A DNA stretch of 64,000 bases. Origin: Armatimonadota bacterium (GTDB lineage Bacteria > Armatimonadota > Fimbriimonadia > Fimbriimonadales > Fimbriimonadaceae). This document shows positions 50,764 to 58,274 of the stretch, in pieces. The stretch spans positions 29,330 to 93,329 of the forward strand of contig JAGQUX010000005.1 of assembly GCA_020438215.1 (NCBI GenBank), given 5' to 3'. Position numbers and translations under genes: made by a program. The number at the start of each line of letters is the position of its first letter. The stretch's first letter is position 1. The notes beneath the pieces are model-generated. The model made no database searches. It had not been told where the DNA came from and saw nothing but the letters and a program-made list of their open reading frames with translations.

Positions 50764-51149
50764 CGCTCTAAAATCAAACAGGCGGCCTGACTGTCCAGGT
50801 TCCGCTTTCTTTGGCTTGCCTTTATTCCAGACTCAAACATCTGGCTATCTGCTTCAAACGAAGTCAAGCTTTCGTCCACATAGTCCACTTGCCAGCCGGA
50901 CTCACTCAGAATTTCCCCGAATCGGCGCACGACTTTGCTCATTGGGGTTTCCTCTCCTGCATCCAGCGGTAACCCGAGGACAATCCCTTCTGCATCCTCT
51001 GATTTGGCAACTTCAATGACTTGCCCCGCATCTTTGGAAAGGGCACCTTTCGCGATGATTTGCGGCAATGGACGGATAAGCTGAGTAGCATCGTCGGCGA
51101 CCGCAACCCCGATCCGCACTTTGCCGAGATCAACTCCTAGCCACCTCAT
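50745..51149 (-). CDS. ruvX: Holliday-junction-resolvase-like / pre-16S rRNA nuclease YqgF
   Basis: A 134-residue RNase H-fold protein of the RuvX/YqgF family, a 5'-end processing nuclease of 16S rRNA in E. coli. It carries the first acidic residue in MRWLGVDLGKVRIGVAVAD, then EGIVLGLPLDAGEETP, VDYVDESLTSFEADSQM (central Glu/Asp) and a late DSQAACLILERWMQ. ATG 51149 overlaps the stop of the hisN-like gene as ATGA. Pairing with mltG is common in many phyla (yqgF-mltG). Confidence 0.94.
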   Translation of the reverse strand: MRWLGVDLGKVRIGVAVADDATQLIRPLPQIIAKGALSKDAGQVIEVAKSEDAEGIVLGLPLDAGEETPMSKVVRRFGEILSESGWQVDYVDESLTSFEADSQMFESGIKASQRKRNLDSQAACLILERWMQNR

Positions 51150-51916
51150 TTTGCGAACTGTTCCAGCAGGGCATCTTTGATGCCCGGCGAAGTCGAGATC
51201 AAATTGTACTTAGGAGATTCAGGATCAGCGAGCGGCTCATTCCCCGAGAAGGACATCGCCACACCACCCGCTTCGCGAATAATGGGGATCACCGAGCTGA
51301 TATCCCAGCGGGAAACGGTGGGATCCAGCATCGCCGCAACTCGTCCGCCAGCGACCAGCATATGACCGTAAGCATCGCACCACGTTCTGGTTGCCATGGC
51401 ATCAACTGCGATTTGATCGAGTCCCTCTTGGTAGCCGTTCTTTTTCATGCCAGCATGGCTTCCGCAGCAGATAATCGAATTCTTGAATACAGCCACATCT
51501 TGAACATGGATTTGTCGACCATTGCAGAATGCTCCCCCGCCTAGCTCTGCATAGTAAAGTTCGTCAAGCGCGGGAAAGTACACAACACCGAGAATTGGTT
51601 GCCCCGCTTGTTCGTAGCTGAGCAGAGTGGAGTACAGCGGCACTCCAGCAATGAACGACTTGGTTCCATCTATTGGGTCGATCACCCAACGATCATCCCC
51701 CGCCCCGCTCATTCCTTGTTCTTCACCCAGCACTGCCTCTCCGGGGAAGCGTTTCTCGATTTCTTTGCGGGCGATTTCCTCTGCTCGCTTATCGGCGAGA
51801 GTCACCGGGGTCTCATCAGACTTGATCTCGATTTCCGGCTGATTTTGAAAGAGGCTGAGCGTCGAGCGACCTGCAATCGTTGCGATCTCCAAAGCTTGAA
51901 TCAACCGAGGGGACAT
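51146..51916 (-). CDS. Inositol monophosphatase-family phosphatase (HisN-like)
   Basis: A 256-residue Mg-dependent phosphatase. Motifs: the Glu of AVLGEEQGM, the core WVIDPIDGTKSFIAGVPLYS, and the late WDISSVIPIIREAGG with its Asp ligand. The DGTKSF form (rather than DGTTNF) fits the histidinol-phosphatase type (HisN) used in actinobacteria, but the substrate remains a guess. Start ATG 51916 is preferred over ATG 51979: CACAAT lies 6 nt before it. It is the first gene of the six-gene operon ending in sua5 and is divergent from the sulfatase. Confidence 0.88.
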   Translation of the reverse strand: MSPRLIQALEIATIAGRSTLSLFQNQPEIEIKSDETPVTLADKRAEEIARKEIEKRFPGEAVLGEEQGMSGAGDDRWVIDPIDGTKSFIAGVPLYSTLLSYEQAGQPILGVVYFPALDELYYAELGGGAFCNGRQIHVQDVAVFKNSIICCGSHAGMKKNGYQEGLDQIAVDAMATRTWCDAYGHMLVAGGRVAAMLDPTVSRWDISSVIPIIREAGGVAMSFSGNEPLADPESPKYNLISTSPGIKDALLEQFAK

Positions 51917-51922
51917 GGCGAT

Positions 51923-51928
51923 ATTGTG
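51923..51928 (-). promoter_or_regulatory. -10-like CACAAT before the hisN-like operon
   Basis: CACAAT (minus strand) ends 6 nt before ATG 51916. Supports the choice of this start and a leaderless transcript for the ruvX-mltG-aroE-sua5 operon. Confidence 0.4.
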
Positions 51929-51980
51929 GCAGAGAACTTTTTGAACAAATGAGCTTTTGACAGGCACAAGATTTTCCATG

Positions 51981-51986
51981 TAGTAT
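51981..51986 (+). promoter_or_regulatory. -10-like TAGTAT before the sulfatase gene
   Basis: TAGTAT ends 6 nt before ATG 51993, with no ribosome site. Confidence 0.4.
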
Positions 51987-51992
51987 CAGCGA

Positions 51993-53465
51993 ATGCTGTT
52001 GAGCATTTTTGCAGTTGCTACGCCACCATTGGCGGATACTCGTCCGAACATCATCCTCATCTATTCCGATGACCATGCCCGCGCGGCGATCTCTGCTTAC
52101 GGTTCGCCATACATCAAAACCCCGAATATTGATCGACTGGCTAAAGAAGGCACGCTTTACACCCGCCATTACTCAACGAACCCACTCTGCGCACCCAGCC
52201 GCGCCGCTATCCTGACGGGGAAATACAGCCATATCAATGGTCACAAAGACAACACAACGACGTTCGATCAATCGCAACCCACAATTTCTAAAATGCTTCA
52301 ATCGGCAGGATATGAAACCGCCGTGCTCGGAAAATGGCACTTGGTTTCTAACCCAGTTGGATTCGATGAATGGGAAGTTCTGCGCGGACAAGGTTTGTAC
52401 TACGAGCCGCTGTTTATCAACTCAGAAGGCGAGCACAAAGAGCAGGGCTACACCACCGAGCTGATTACCCAGAAATCGCTTGCTTATCTCAAGAAGCAGC
52501 GCAACAAGCCATTCTTCCTGATGATCGGGCACAAGGCTCCTCACAGAAACTGGATTCCAAACACAAGGAACCTCCAGATGTTTGAGGGCACAACTTTTCC
52601 AGAGCCACCGACTCTGCGATCGAACTATTCCGGGCTATCAACTGCCGCGCGCAACGCCCAAATGCGGATCGACACTCTCCGTCCCGCCCTCGACCTCATG
52701 CTCGACTATGTCCCCAAGGGGATGAACGAGCAACAAGAGGACTCCTGGAAAACAGCGTTCGCGAAGCAAGATGCCGATTACAACGCGGCTCTACAACGCT
52801 CTGGTGATCTCATGGGCGTTAACTTCCAGCGATACATGAAGAACTACCTCCGATGTGTCGCCGATGTCGATCGCGGGGTCGGCGATGTTCTGGATTACCT
52901 TGACGAATCTGGACTCGCAAAGAACACTATCGTCATCTATTCTTCGGATCAAGGCTTCTTCTTGGGAGAAAACGGCTGGTACGACAAGCGGTTTTTCTAT
53001 GAGCCAAGTGCGGGCACGCCACTTCTTGTCAAAGTGCCAGGGCAAAGAGCGCGAAAAGACACTCGTCTCACCGCCGATGTTGATCTTGCCCCTACCATCA
53101 TGAGTTGGGCGGGCATCAAACCGAATGCAATGCAAGGGACACCCATTTCAAGCCAAGCAAAACGTGATCGAGTTTACGGGCACTTCTACGAATCAGATGA
53201 CCCGGATCATAAAGTAGCCAAATTTGTTGCTCTCACCACTCAGCGTCACAAGGTAATTTGCTACTACGAACTGGCGGAATGGGAGCTTTTTGACCTTGCA
53301 ACTGACCCTTGGGAAACTCAGAGTGTTTGGAATGCGCCAGCTAAGTCCGAGGTCAGAACTGAGATGGCTCGGAAGCTGATTCAGGAGATGAGGACTTTGA
53401 AAGAAGACCCTTCCCTGATTGAGAAAGTACGGTCTCTTGCCCGATTTGGCGCTGAGTCAGAGTAA
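51993..53465 (+). CDS. Secreted sulfatase (formylglycine type)
   Basis: Hydrolyses a sulfate ester, probably of a polysaccharide, outside the cytoplasm. The 490-residue protein has a short signal peptide (LLSIFAVATPPLADT). The metal pair is in IILIYSDDHARAAISAYG, and the formylglycine motif Cys-x-Pro-x-Arg in TNPLCAPSRAAILTGKYSH (Cys near residue 66). GYETAVLGKWHLVSN, FLMIGHKAPHRNW and the late metal site in IVIYSSDQGFFLGENGWYDK match S1 sulfatases. The active Cys needs a formylglycine-generating enzyme, not seen here. It starts next to TAGTAT; tRNA-Ala follows. Confidence 0.95.
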   Translation: MLLSIFAVATPPLADTRPNIILIYSDDHARAAISAYGSPYIKTPNIDRLAKEGTLYTRHYSTNPLCAPSRAAILTGKYSHINGHKDNTTTFDQSQPTISKMLQSAGYETAVLGKWHLVSNPVGFDEWEVLRGQGLYYEPLFINSEGEHKEQGYTTELITQKSLAYLKKQRNKPFFLMIGHKAPHRNWIPNTRNLQMFEGTTFPEPPTLRSNYSGLSTAARNAQMRIDTLRPALDLMLDYVPKGMNEQQEDSWKTAFAKQDADYNAALQRSGDLMGVNFQRYMKNYLRCVADVDRGVGDVLDYLDESGLAKNTIVIYSSDQGFFLGENGWYDKRFFYEPSAGTPLLVKVPGQRARKDTRLTADVDLAPTIMSWAGIKPNAMQGTPISSQAKRDRVYGHFYESDDPDHKVAKFVALTTQRHKVICYYELAEWELFDLATDPWETQSVWNAPAKSEVRTEMARKLIQEMRTLKEDPSLIEKVRSLARFGAESE

Positions 53466-53538
53466 TCGGGCCTACATTTTCCCGGTAGCCCTGCCAAATA
53501 TGTCGGAAGCGGAGGTATATTTTTCCTTCCGAACGCGT

Positions 53539-53614
53539 GGGGGATTAGCTCAGTTGGGAGAGCACCTGCCTTGCATGCAGGGGGTCAGGGGTTCGAGTCC
53601 CCTATCCTCCACCA
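53539..53614 (+). tRNA. tRNA-Ala (anticodon TGC)
   Basis: The sequence GGGGGATTAGCTCAGTTGG, then CCTGCCTTGCATGCAGG (anticodon TGC), the T-arm AGGGGTTCGAGTCCCCT, and ATCCTCC, A, CCA folds into a full cloverleaf with one G·U in the acceptor. CCA is encoded. Its 3' half is the first copy of a 43-bp direct repeat that flanks the downstream GIY-YIG gene. Confidence 0.98.
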
Positions 53615-53620
53615 CGCTTC
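53578..53620 (+). repeat. 43-bp direct repeat, copy 1 (within tRNA-Ala)
   Basis: Identical to 53886-53928. It covers the end of the anticodon stem, variable loop, T-arm, acceptor 3' strand and CCA, plus CGCTTC beyond the tRNA. The left border is at the 3' side of the anticodon stem. Confidence 0.97.
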
Positions 53621-53624
53621 TCCC

Positions 53625-53867
53625 TTGTTCTTCGTCTACATTCTCCACTCTGCCTCGAGCGATCGATTCTATGTCGGGCACACGTCAAATTTGGATGATC
53701 GACTCGCCAGGCACAATCAAGGTCGATCGAAATCCACGAAATCCGGAGTTCCTTGGACTTTGGTTTATCACGAGCAATTTGAATCCCGTGCCGAAGCTGT
53801 CCGCCGCGAAAGTGAGATCAAATCTTGGAAATCACGAAAGCGAATTGAAGAGTTGATCAATGGGTGA
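53625..53867 (+). CDS. Free-standing GIY-YIG endonuclease
   Basis: An 80-residue protein made only of a GIY-YIG domain: FFVYILHSASSDRFYVGHTS carries the VYI...YVG motif, followed by NLDDRLARHN with the catalytic Arg, WTLVYHEQFESRAEAVRRES with the metal-binding Glu in RRESEIK, and a basic end. It is close in length to the small UPF0213/YhbQ-like family. Start is taken at TTG 53625, 4 nt after the tRNA repeat; no ribosome site exists, and the frame is open back into the tRNA anticodon loop (TTG 53571). The GIY-YIG fold cuts DNA in homing endonucleases and repair enzymes. Its position between repeats of the tRNA end suggests a mobile gene. Confidence 0.85.
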   Translation: MFFVYILHSASSDRFYVGHTSNLDDRLARHNQGRSKSTKSGVPWTLVYHEQFESRAEAVRRESEIKSWKSRKRIEELING

Positions 53868-53870
53868 GCA

Positions 53871-53885
53871 TCCCGCTATGCGGGA
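53871..53885 (+). other. Perfect hairpin directly before repeat copy 2
   Basis: TCCCGC-TAT-GCGGGA, a 6-bp stem with a 3-nt loop, ends exactly where the second 43-bp repeat begins. The stretch before it (TCAATGGGTGAGCA) resembles the tRNA D-loop segment TCAGTTGGGAGAGCA, so this may be a remodelled second tRNA remnant. Confidence 0.6.
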
Positions 53886-53928
53886 CAGGGGGTCAGGGGT
53901 TCGAGTCCCCTATCCTCCACCACGCTTC
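53886..53928 (+). repeat. 43-bp direct repeat, copy 2 (tRNA-Ala 3' remnant)
   Basis: Perfect copy of 53578-53620 without the tRNA 5' half. It retains the T-arm, 3' acceptor strand and CCA but lacks a matching GGGGGAT partner nearby, so it cannot form a full tRNA. Confidence 0.97.
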
Positions 53929-53980
53929 CTTCCTACCAATTAGCAAGCCTTCTTTGATACTTCCTCAAAGGCATTCCAGG

Positions 53981-53986
53981 TATCAC
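53981..53986 (+). promoter_or_regulatory. -10-like TATCAC before the subtilase gene
   Basis: TATCAC ends 6 nt before ATG 53993. Weak match alone, but it fits the spacing rule seen elsewhere in the window. Confidence 0.3.
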
Positions 53987-53992
53987 CGCAGT

Positions 53993-55552
53993 ATGATCAC
54001 TGCTTTGACCGCTATCTGCTTGACCTGGCAGAGCAACCCTAACAACAAGCTGGACACCGCCCTCCAAACCGCTACCGGATTGCAGCCCATCTTTGTGCGC
54101 ATGGAAAACCAGCTCTTCAAGAAAGGTGGTGATTTCGAAGCATTCTGCAAAGCCAACGAAAACACACCACGCTCAAAAGTCAGCCAGCAAGTTCTCAGCA
54201 CCCTCAAATCCAATTCCAACAAAGACTGGGAGCAAATCAAATCATTTGTCAGTGAATGGGAAGCGAAAGAGCAGATCAGCGATGTCCAGCGGTTCTGGAT
54301 CGTGAACGGGTTTGCTTGCGATGCGACCGCCGAAGCGTGCAAAGCTCTCGCCAGTCGATCTGACGTCTCGTTTGTTTATCTACAGACCGGCCCAACAGGG
54401 CTCCGACAACATCGCCAACGCCGCCGGAACTCCGAGCCAAGCGAAGCCAACAAAGCGGCAATGCAAAAAGGATTCGCCGAACAAAAGGACGACACTGACA
54501 AGCCGTTTTCCACCAATGGGTTAGAGATTCCCTGGGATATCAAACAGATCCAGGTTGATCAGGTTTGGGAGAAAGAGGGCATCACAGGCAAAGGAACGAT
54601 CGTTGCCATCAACGATGGCGGGGCATTCCAAATCCCTGCTCTTGAATCGGCGCTTTGGCGCAATAAACAAGAAACTCTAGACGGAAAGGACAACGACAAT
54701 AACGGCTATGTCGATGACATCTTTGGATGGGATACGGCAGGCCAGCACGGATACGTCCTCGGGAATCCAGGCGTTCACCACGGTACTTTCTGCAGTGCGA
54801 TTGTGGGTGGTCGCCCAACGAGTGAGAAAAACCTCGTCACTGGCGTAGCTCCGAGATCTCAACTCATGTTGATCAATGGGATGGGCTACATCGGGGGATT
54901 TGAGTACGCCCTTGATAACGGCGCCGATGTTTTCTCGATGAGCTACATGTTTGTGAACATGGAGATCGGGAACTATCGTGGTGTCTTCCGTCTTGCGGCT
55001 GAGCACGCAACGGCGGCAGGAATGTTGCTCTGCGGGGGAGCGGGCAACTTTGCCAATAGTGCTCCGGAAGGCAAGCAGATCACAATTCCGAAAGACATTC
55101 CGTGCGTACTTTCTGCGGCGGGCACGAAGGAGGATGGCTCGCGACCAGATTTCAGTAGTAAGGGGCCAGTGACTTGGTCAGGAGTGAAGTTCTATGACGA
55201 CTATCCGGCTTCCAAGCCGCTTTCTAAACCGGATGTCTCGGCGCCAGCTTCCGGGTTCCCCTGCTGGGGGATGGCCGACGCCGTTCGCCCGGCTTGGAAA
55301 GTGATCTTCCAAGGTAAGGGGAATGACGTCCTTGTTACGGGGCCGCAAGGCAACTCATTTGCTGGTCCTCATGCTGGCGGTGTTGCCGCTTTGATGTTCT
55401 CCGCTAATCAGGAAATCAATCCCTGGCAAGTCAAACGCATCATGGAAGAGACATGCAAGGATATGGGCGATCCTGGTCGAGATTTTGTTCACGGGGCAGG
55501 GGTTGTCCAGGCTCTTGAGGCGGTTCGGAAAGCCAAGGCGATGAAGTTCTAG
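53993..55552 (+). CDS. Secreted subtilisin-like serine protease (S8)
   Basis: A 519-residue protein with a signal-like N-terminus (ITALTAICLTW) and a propeptide-like region to about residue 170. The catalytic triad is TIVAINDGGAFQ (Asp near 208), VHHGTFCSAIVGG (His near 262) and GNSFAGPHAGGVAALMF (Ser near 455), each slightly unlike the textbook DTG/HGTH/GTSMA forms. The oxyanion Asn region LLCGGAGNFANSAPEG is present. Start ATG 53993; the frame extends back to 53864 through the tRNA-derived repeat, but that part is not protein-like. Confidence 0.9.
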   Translation: MITALTAICLTWQSNPNNKLDTALQTATGLQPIFVRMENQLFKKGGDFEAFCKANENTPRSKVSQQVLSTLKSNSNKDWEQIKSFVSEWEAKEQISDVQRFWIVNGFACDATAEACKALASRSDVSFVYLQTGPTGLRQHRQRRRNSEPSEANKAAMQKGFAEQKDDTDKPFSTNGLEIPWDIKQIQVDQVWEKEGITGKGTIVAINDGGAFQIPALESALWRNKQETLDGKDNDNNGYVDDIFGWDTAGQHGYVLGNPGVHHGTFCSAIVGGRPTSEKNLVTGVAPRSQLMLINGMGYIGGFEYALDNGADVFSMSYMFVNMEIGNYRGVFRLAAEHATAAGMLLCGGAGNFANSAPEGKQITIPKDIPCVLSAAGTKEDGSRPDFSSKGPVTWSGVKFYDDYPASKPLSKPDVSAPASGFPCWGMADAVRPAWKVIFQGKGNDVLVTGPQGNSFAGPHAGGVAALMFSANQEINPWQVKRIMEETCKDMGDPGRDFVHGAGVVQALEAVRKAKAMKF

Positions 55553-56016
55553 CGCTGCGCCATGCTCGCCAAAATCACCACCAAAGCAACGGTGAAAATA
55601 GCACCCATGATCACCGCAAAAATGGCGCGACCTTTCCCCGTCTTGTGCGGGTTCTTCTTGATATCGTTCAAAGCCCAAAGCCCGACCGCGAGAGCAAATG
55701 GGGCCGCGCACGGAATCACTGCAAACAACCCAAGATATCCCGCCGCCACCGCTTTTGCTGAAGCATGGACAGGAGCAACAAACCGCATCGGATCCTTGTT
55801 TCCATCGGCTTGGGCTTGCGCTGTACGATTGGCAACTGGGGGCGGAATATAGACGGAATCTACGATCACCTTAACCTGATCGGGAGACATCGTTTCTCCG
55901 GTTGTGGCATCAACCACCTGATGTCCATAAAGCTGCCCTGAGTGATACTTTTCCGCCAACGAGATGGCATTGAACTTCTCCCCCATTCCATCCACTTGAT
56001 AGCGGATCTCATTCAT
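55549..56016 (-). CDS. DUF4190-like membrane protein with N-terminal GYF_2-like domain
   Basis: A 155-residue protein. Residues 1-55 look like the small GYF_2-type domain found before DUF4190 (YQVDGMGEKFNAISLAEKYH, then GHQVVDATTGETMSPDQV). A Pro/Gln-rich linker follows, then two membrane helices (AAGYLGLFAVIPCAAPFALA; AIFAVIMGAIFTVALVVILA) around the conserved GLWALNDIKKNP. Role unknown; often near secretion or envelope genes. ATG 56016 has TAGAAT 6 nt upstream. Its stop shares 4 nt with the convergent subtilase stop. Confidence 0.75.
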   Translation of the reverse strand: MNEIRYQVDGMGEKFNAISLAEKYHSGQLYGHQVVDATTGETMSPDQVKVIVDSVYIPPPVANRTAQAQADGNKDPMRFVAPVHASAKAVAAGYLGLFAVIPCAAPFALAVGLWALNDIKKNPHKTGKGRAIFAVIMGAIFTVALVVILASMAQR

Positions 56017-56022
56017 ATTCCT

Positions 56023-56028
56023 ATTCTA
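56023..56028 (-). promoter_or_regulatory. -10 element TAGAAT, leaderless start of the DUF4190-like gene
   Basis: TAGAAT (minus strand) ends 6 nt before ATG 56016; no ribosome site. Confidence 0.5.
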
Positions 56029-56117
56029 GCGAAGAAATGTCCCTGTCGAAACGAATAAATTATTTCTACGTCTCTTTTCAGGAGGTTTGAGTATCCTCCC
56101 ATTACCAGGCACCCACT

Positions 56118-56594
56118 ATGAAAACGAATCCCAAATTGATCGTCCTCCTCGCTTTGACACCCCTCGTCGGTCAGATCATTCCAGCCGTCAAAGAGGAGGA
56201 GCCACTCAATGCAGCGGGCCTCCGCGCGATGATAACCGGACTCGCATATGAAGTCAAAGACCTGAACACTGAAGCGGGCAAAGAAAAGTACGAATTCACG
56301 GTCAAAACAACGAATTTCAACATTCCTATTGGTGCCGAGATTTCGCCCAGCAAGAACTACATCTGGCTCACCGCAAACCTTGGCAAATCATCAGAAAAAA
56401 CGAAATGGCAGGAGCTTGTGCGAGCCAATTCTGTTACTCAACCCACGATGTTCTATGTCACAAAAAGCGATGTATTGATGGTAGCCATCCCCGTAGAGAA
56501 CCACGGCGTCACTCCCGTCTGGTTGAAGAAATGTATCGACAAAATCGCCACAGATGTGGATAGCCAATCAAGTGTGTGGAACACCGGCGGCTAA
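56118..56594 (+). CDS. Exported YbjN/T3SS-chaperone-fold-like protein
   Basis: A 158-residue protein with a signal peptide (PKLIVLLALTPLVGQIIPA). The mature domain alternates helix and strands (LRAMITGLAYEVKDL; KYEFTVKTTNFNIPIGAEIS; YIWLTANLG; MFYVTKSDVLMVAIPVENHG; VWLKKCIDKIATDVD), the plan of YbjN and type III secretion chaperone-like domains, here exported. Function unknown. The gene for a SGNH-like lipoprotein starts 22 nt after its stop, so they may form an operon. GGAGG...CCTCC at 56081-56099 can form a hairpin in the leader. Confidence 0.65.
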   Translation: MKTNPKLIVLLALTPLVGQIIPAVKEEEPLNAAGLRAMITGLAYEVKDLNTEAGKEKYEFTVKTTNFNIPIGAEISPSKNYIWLTANLGKSSEKTKWQELVRANSVTQPTMFYVTKSDVLMVAIPVENHGVTPVWLKKCIDKIATDVDSQSSVWNTGG

Positions 56595-56616
56595 CGATCT
56601 CGTAGGAACCGCAAAC

Positions 56617-57375
56617 ATGGCTGGTGCAAGATTTCTCTTTGGAAGTTTGTTGCTAGGGATTGTCGGATGCAATCCACCAGACGCACCGACCCGTGTCTAC
56701 CTATCGACTGAGCAAGCGAAAGCTAACTCTTTTGTCAAATTCAAGGACAGCAAAGCCATCAACATCTTGATGATCGGCAACAGCCACGCTAACGCGGCAA
56801 ATTTGCTTTCGACAGTACATACCTATGTTGAGCACGAGACTAAGAAGGAAGTCGAAGTGTATCCGGTGTTCGTACCTTTCTTGAGCGACGCGGTGAACAG
56901 AGACGATGTTTATGGACTGATGAGTAACGCAAACATCATCATCTTCCAGGGGCAAAAGCTCTCGCAATCTCATAAGTACATTTACAGCACTAAAGAGGCG
57001 ATCAAACTCGCCAACACGGCAAAAGAGTATGGAAAGACCGTTCTGTGGTTCGCGGAGTGGCCCCGAAAAGGAGTTGATGAGACGGCATACATCGAGAACA
57101 TCTATGCCGGCATCGCGAAAGAATCCACCGGGAAAATCGTCCCTACGGGCCGCATCTTCGATTTCTTATCAAACGAATTCCCTAAGCGTGAGCTCTATTC
57201 CTCCGATGGCAATCATGCTTCGTCGGATGGATCGTTCTTTGCCGGATTGACAATTGCCAGTTTCTGTGTCGGTGGGTTCAAGGCAAGCGATCTGCCGATC
57301 CCGGATTACATCACAGAAGAGGAATTCAACTCGGCTTTGACATTCATCAAATCTCTTCACAACACTCAGAATTAG
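56617..57375 (+). CDS. SGNH-hydrolase-like lipoprotein
   Basis: A 252-residue protein with a lipoprotein signal (FLFGSLLLGIVGC). It has the SGNH-type first block ILMIGNSHANAANLL (nucleophile Ser in GNSH), the middle block IIIFQGQKLSQSH (Gly block) and a late YSSDGNHASSDGSFFAG with the Asp-x-x-His dyad. Such proteins hydrolyse esters, for example on cell-wall sugars, or act as acyl-ester binders. Start ATG 56617 follows AGGAA by 9 nt. Its stop shares 4 nt with the convergent polysaccharide deacetylase, so two envelope-carbohydrate enzymes meet tail to tail. Confidence 0.75.
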   Translation: MAGARFLFGSLLLGIVGCNPPDAPTRVYLSTEQAKANSFVKFKDSKAINILMIGNSHANAANLLSTVHTYVEHETKKEVEVYPVFVPFLSDAVNRDDVYGLMSNANIIIFQGQKLSQSHKYIYSTKEAIKLANTAKEYGKTVLWFAEWPRKGVDETAYIENIYAGIAKESTGKIVPTGRIFDFLSNEFPKRELYSSDGNHASSDGSFFAGLTIASFCVGGFKASDLPIPDYITEEEFNSALTFIKSLHNTQN

Positions 57376-58226
57376 CTTTCTTGCCCCGCTAATCGCGCAC
57401 GCATCGCCAAAATTTCCGTCCCGCTCATCACGCGCTGACGGAACTTATCAATATCTGTGCGACCGTGAACTCGGATCCTGGGCAATTCGTAAGGATTCGC
57501 CGCGCAATACGGCTGGACAGTGCCGCCACCCTTCTTCCAAGCGGCGAGGTATCCCGCGTCTTCTGCCGCCATAGAAACCCGGCGATCAAAAGCTCCTGCC
57601 GGGTAAGCAACCGAAGTCACCGTCGAGCCCAGCCCTTTCTCCAAAATCAGTTTGGATTCCACCAATTCGTTTCGAAGCGCCTCATCACTCGCATTAGTGA
57701 GATCTGGGTGAGAAACAGTATGCGATTGGAAAGAAACGGCCCGGCTATTCATGGTGTGGGCGTCTGACCAACTCAGCCTGTTCGGGCGATCAAAGTTATT
57801 CGTGACCATAAAGATCGTCGCTTTGACGTTGTATTTCTTCAGGATCGGAAACGCCTCGGTGAAGTTGTCGCGGTATCCATCATCCAGGGTGATGGCAACC
57901 GCCTTTTCAGGAAGCGGCTTCCCTTCATTCAAAGCTTTTTCGATTTCAGAAACATGAAGGAATGTGAAGCCTTCTTGCTTCATCAGCACGACTTGCTCTT
58001 CAAAGTCTTTGGGAGAAACTGAAAGATCACGCAAGATCGGGCTCTTTGCTTCGTCCGGTGTCAGGTCGCAAACCCGGTGGTACATCAAAACCGGAATTGC
58101 ATAATCTTGAGTCATTGCAATTTCTGGAGTAGGCGGCCCGAGAGGCTCCTTGATCACAACCGGATCAGGTGCGGTAGTACATCCTGCAGCAACACAAACA
58201 ATAGGAAGGGGAATCCACGCCCTCAT
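57372..58226 (-). CDS. Polysaccharide deacetylase lipoprotein
   Basis: A 284-residue NodB-type deacetylase with a lipoprotein signal (LPIVCVAAGC). The metal-binding motifs are AVAITLDDGYRDNFTEAFPI (Asp pair) and FQSHTVSHPDLTN (two His). VTSVAYPAGAFDRRV and the late Leu/His segment complete the fold. Likely substrates are peptidoglycan, chitin-like or exopolysaccharide N-acetyl groups; the YHRVCDLTPDEA region places it with the PgaB/YxkH-like subgroup. CATAAG lies 5 nt before ATG 58226. Confidence 0.92.
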   Translation of the reverse strand: MRAWIPLPIVCVAAGCTTAPDPVVIKEPLGPPTPEIAMTQDYAIPVLMYHRVCDLTPDEAKSPILRDLSVSPKDFEEQVVLMKQEGFTFLHVSEIEKALNEGKPLPEKAVAITLDDGYRDNFTEAFPILKKYNVKATIFMVTNNFDRPNRLSWSDAHTMNSRAVSFQSHTVSHPDLTNASDEALRNELVESKLILEKGLGSTVTSVAYPAGAFDRRVSMAAEDAGYLAAWKKGGGTVQPYCAANPYELPRIRVHGRTDIDKFRQRVMSGTEILAMRARLAGQES

Positions 58227-58243
58227 GATTTCTTATGACGCGC

Positions 58244-58272
58244 AAAAGGTAGGAGGCGTTATGCCTCCCACC
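58244..58272 (-). terminator. Rho-independent terminator of the PcfJ-like gene
   Basis: On the minus strand GGTGGGAGGC-ATAAC-GCCTCCTACC (one mismatch) is followed by TTTTGCGC; it begins just after the stop at 58275. Confidence 0.8.
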
Positions 58273-58274
58273 CA

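Larger units (their letters stand above)
53578..53928 (+). mobile_element. Probable minimal mobile unit in tRNA-Ala: 43-bp repeat, GIY-YIG gene, hairpin, 43-bp repeat
   Basis: The order is repeat copy 1 (tRNA 3' part), 4 nt, GIY-YIG gene 53625-53867, 3 nt, a perfect hairpin 53871-53885 (TCCCGC-TAT-GCGGGA), and repeat copy 2 directly adjoining it. The repeat-to-repeat period is 308 bp. The arrangement keeps the tRNA intact and repeats its 3' end downstream, as integrating elements do at tRNA attachment sites, but no integrase is present. Movement by the nuclease itself is inference. Confidence 0.65.

Noticed and set aside
53419..53856. Plus-strand frame running from the sulfatase end through tRNA-Ala and the GIY-YIG gene
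   Set aside because: It reads through the tRNA in another frame and its residues after that are not protein-like; the GIY-YIG frame explains the region.
53864..53992. N-terminal extension of the subtilase back into the repeat
   Set aside because: It translates the tRNA-derived repeat; the signal peptide begins at ATG 53993.
56081..56099. GGAGG...CCTCC hairpin before the 56118 gene taken as a riboswitch
   Set aside because: Only a 5-bp stem and no known aptamer features; noted as a simple hairpin.
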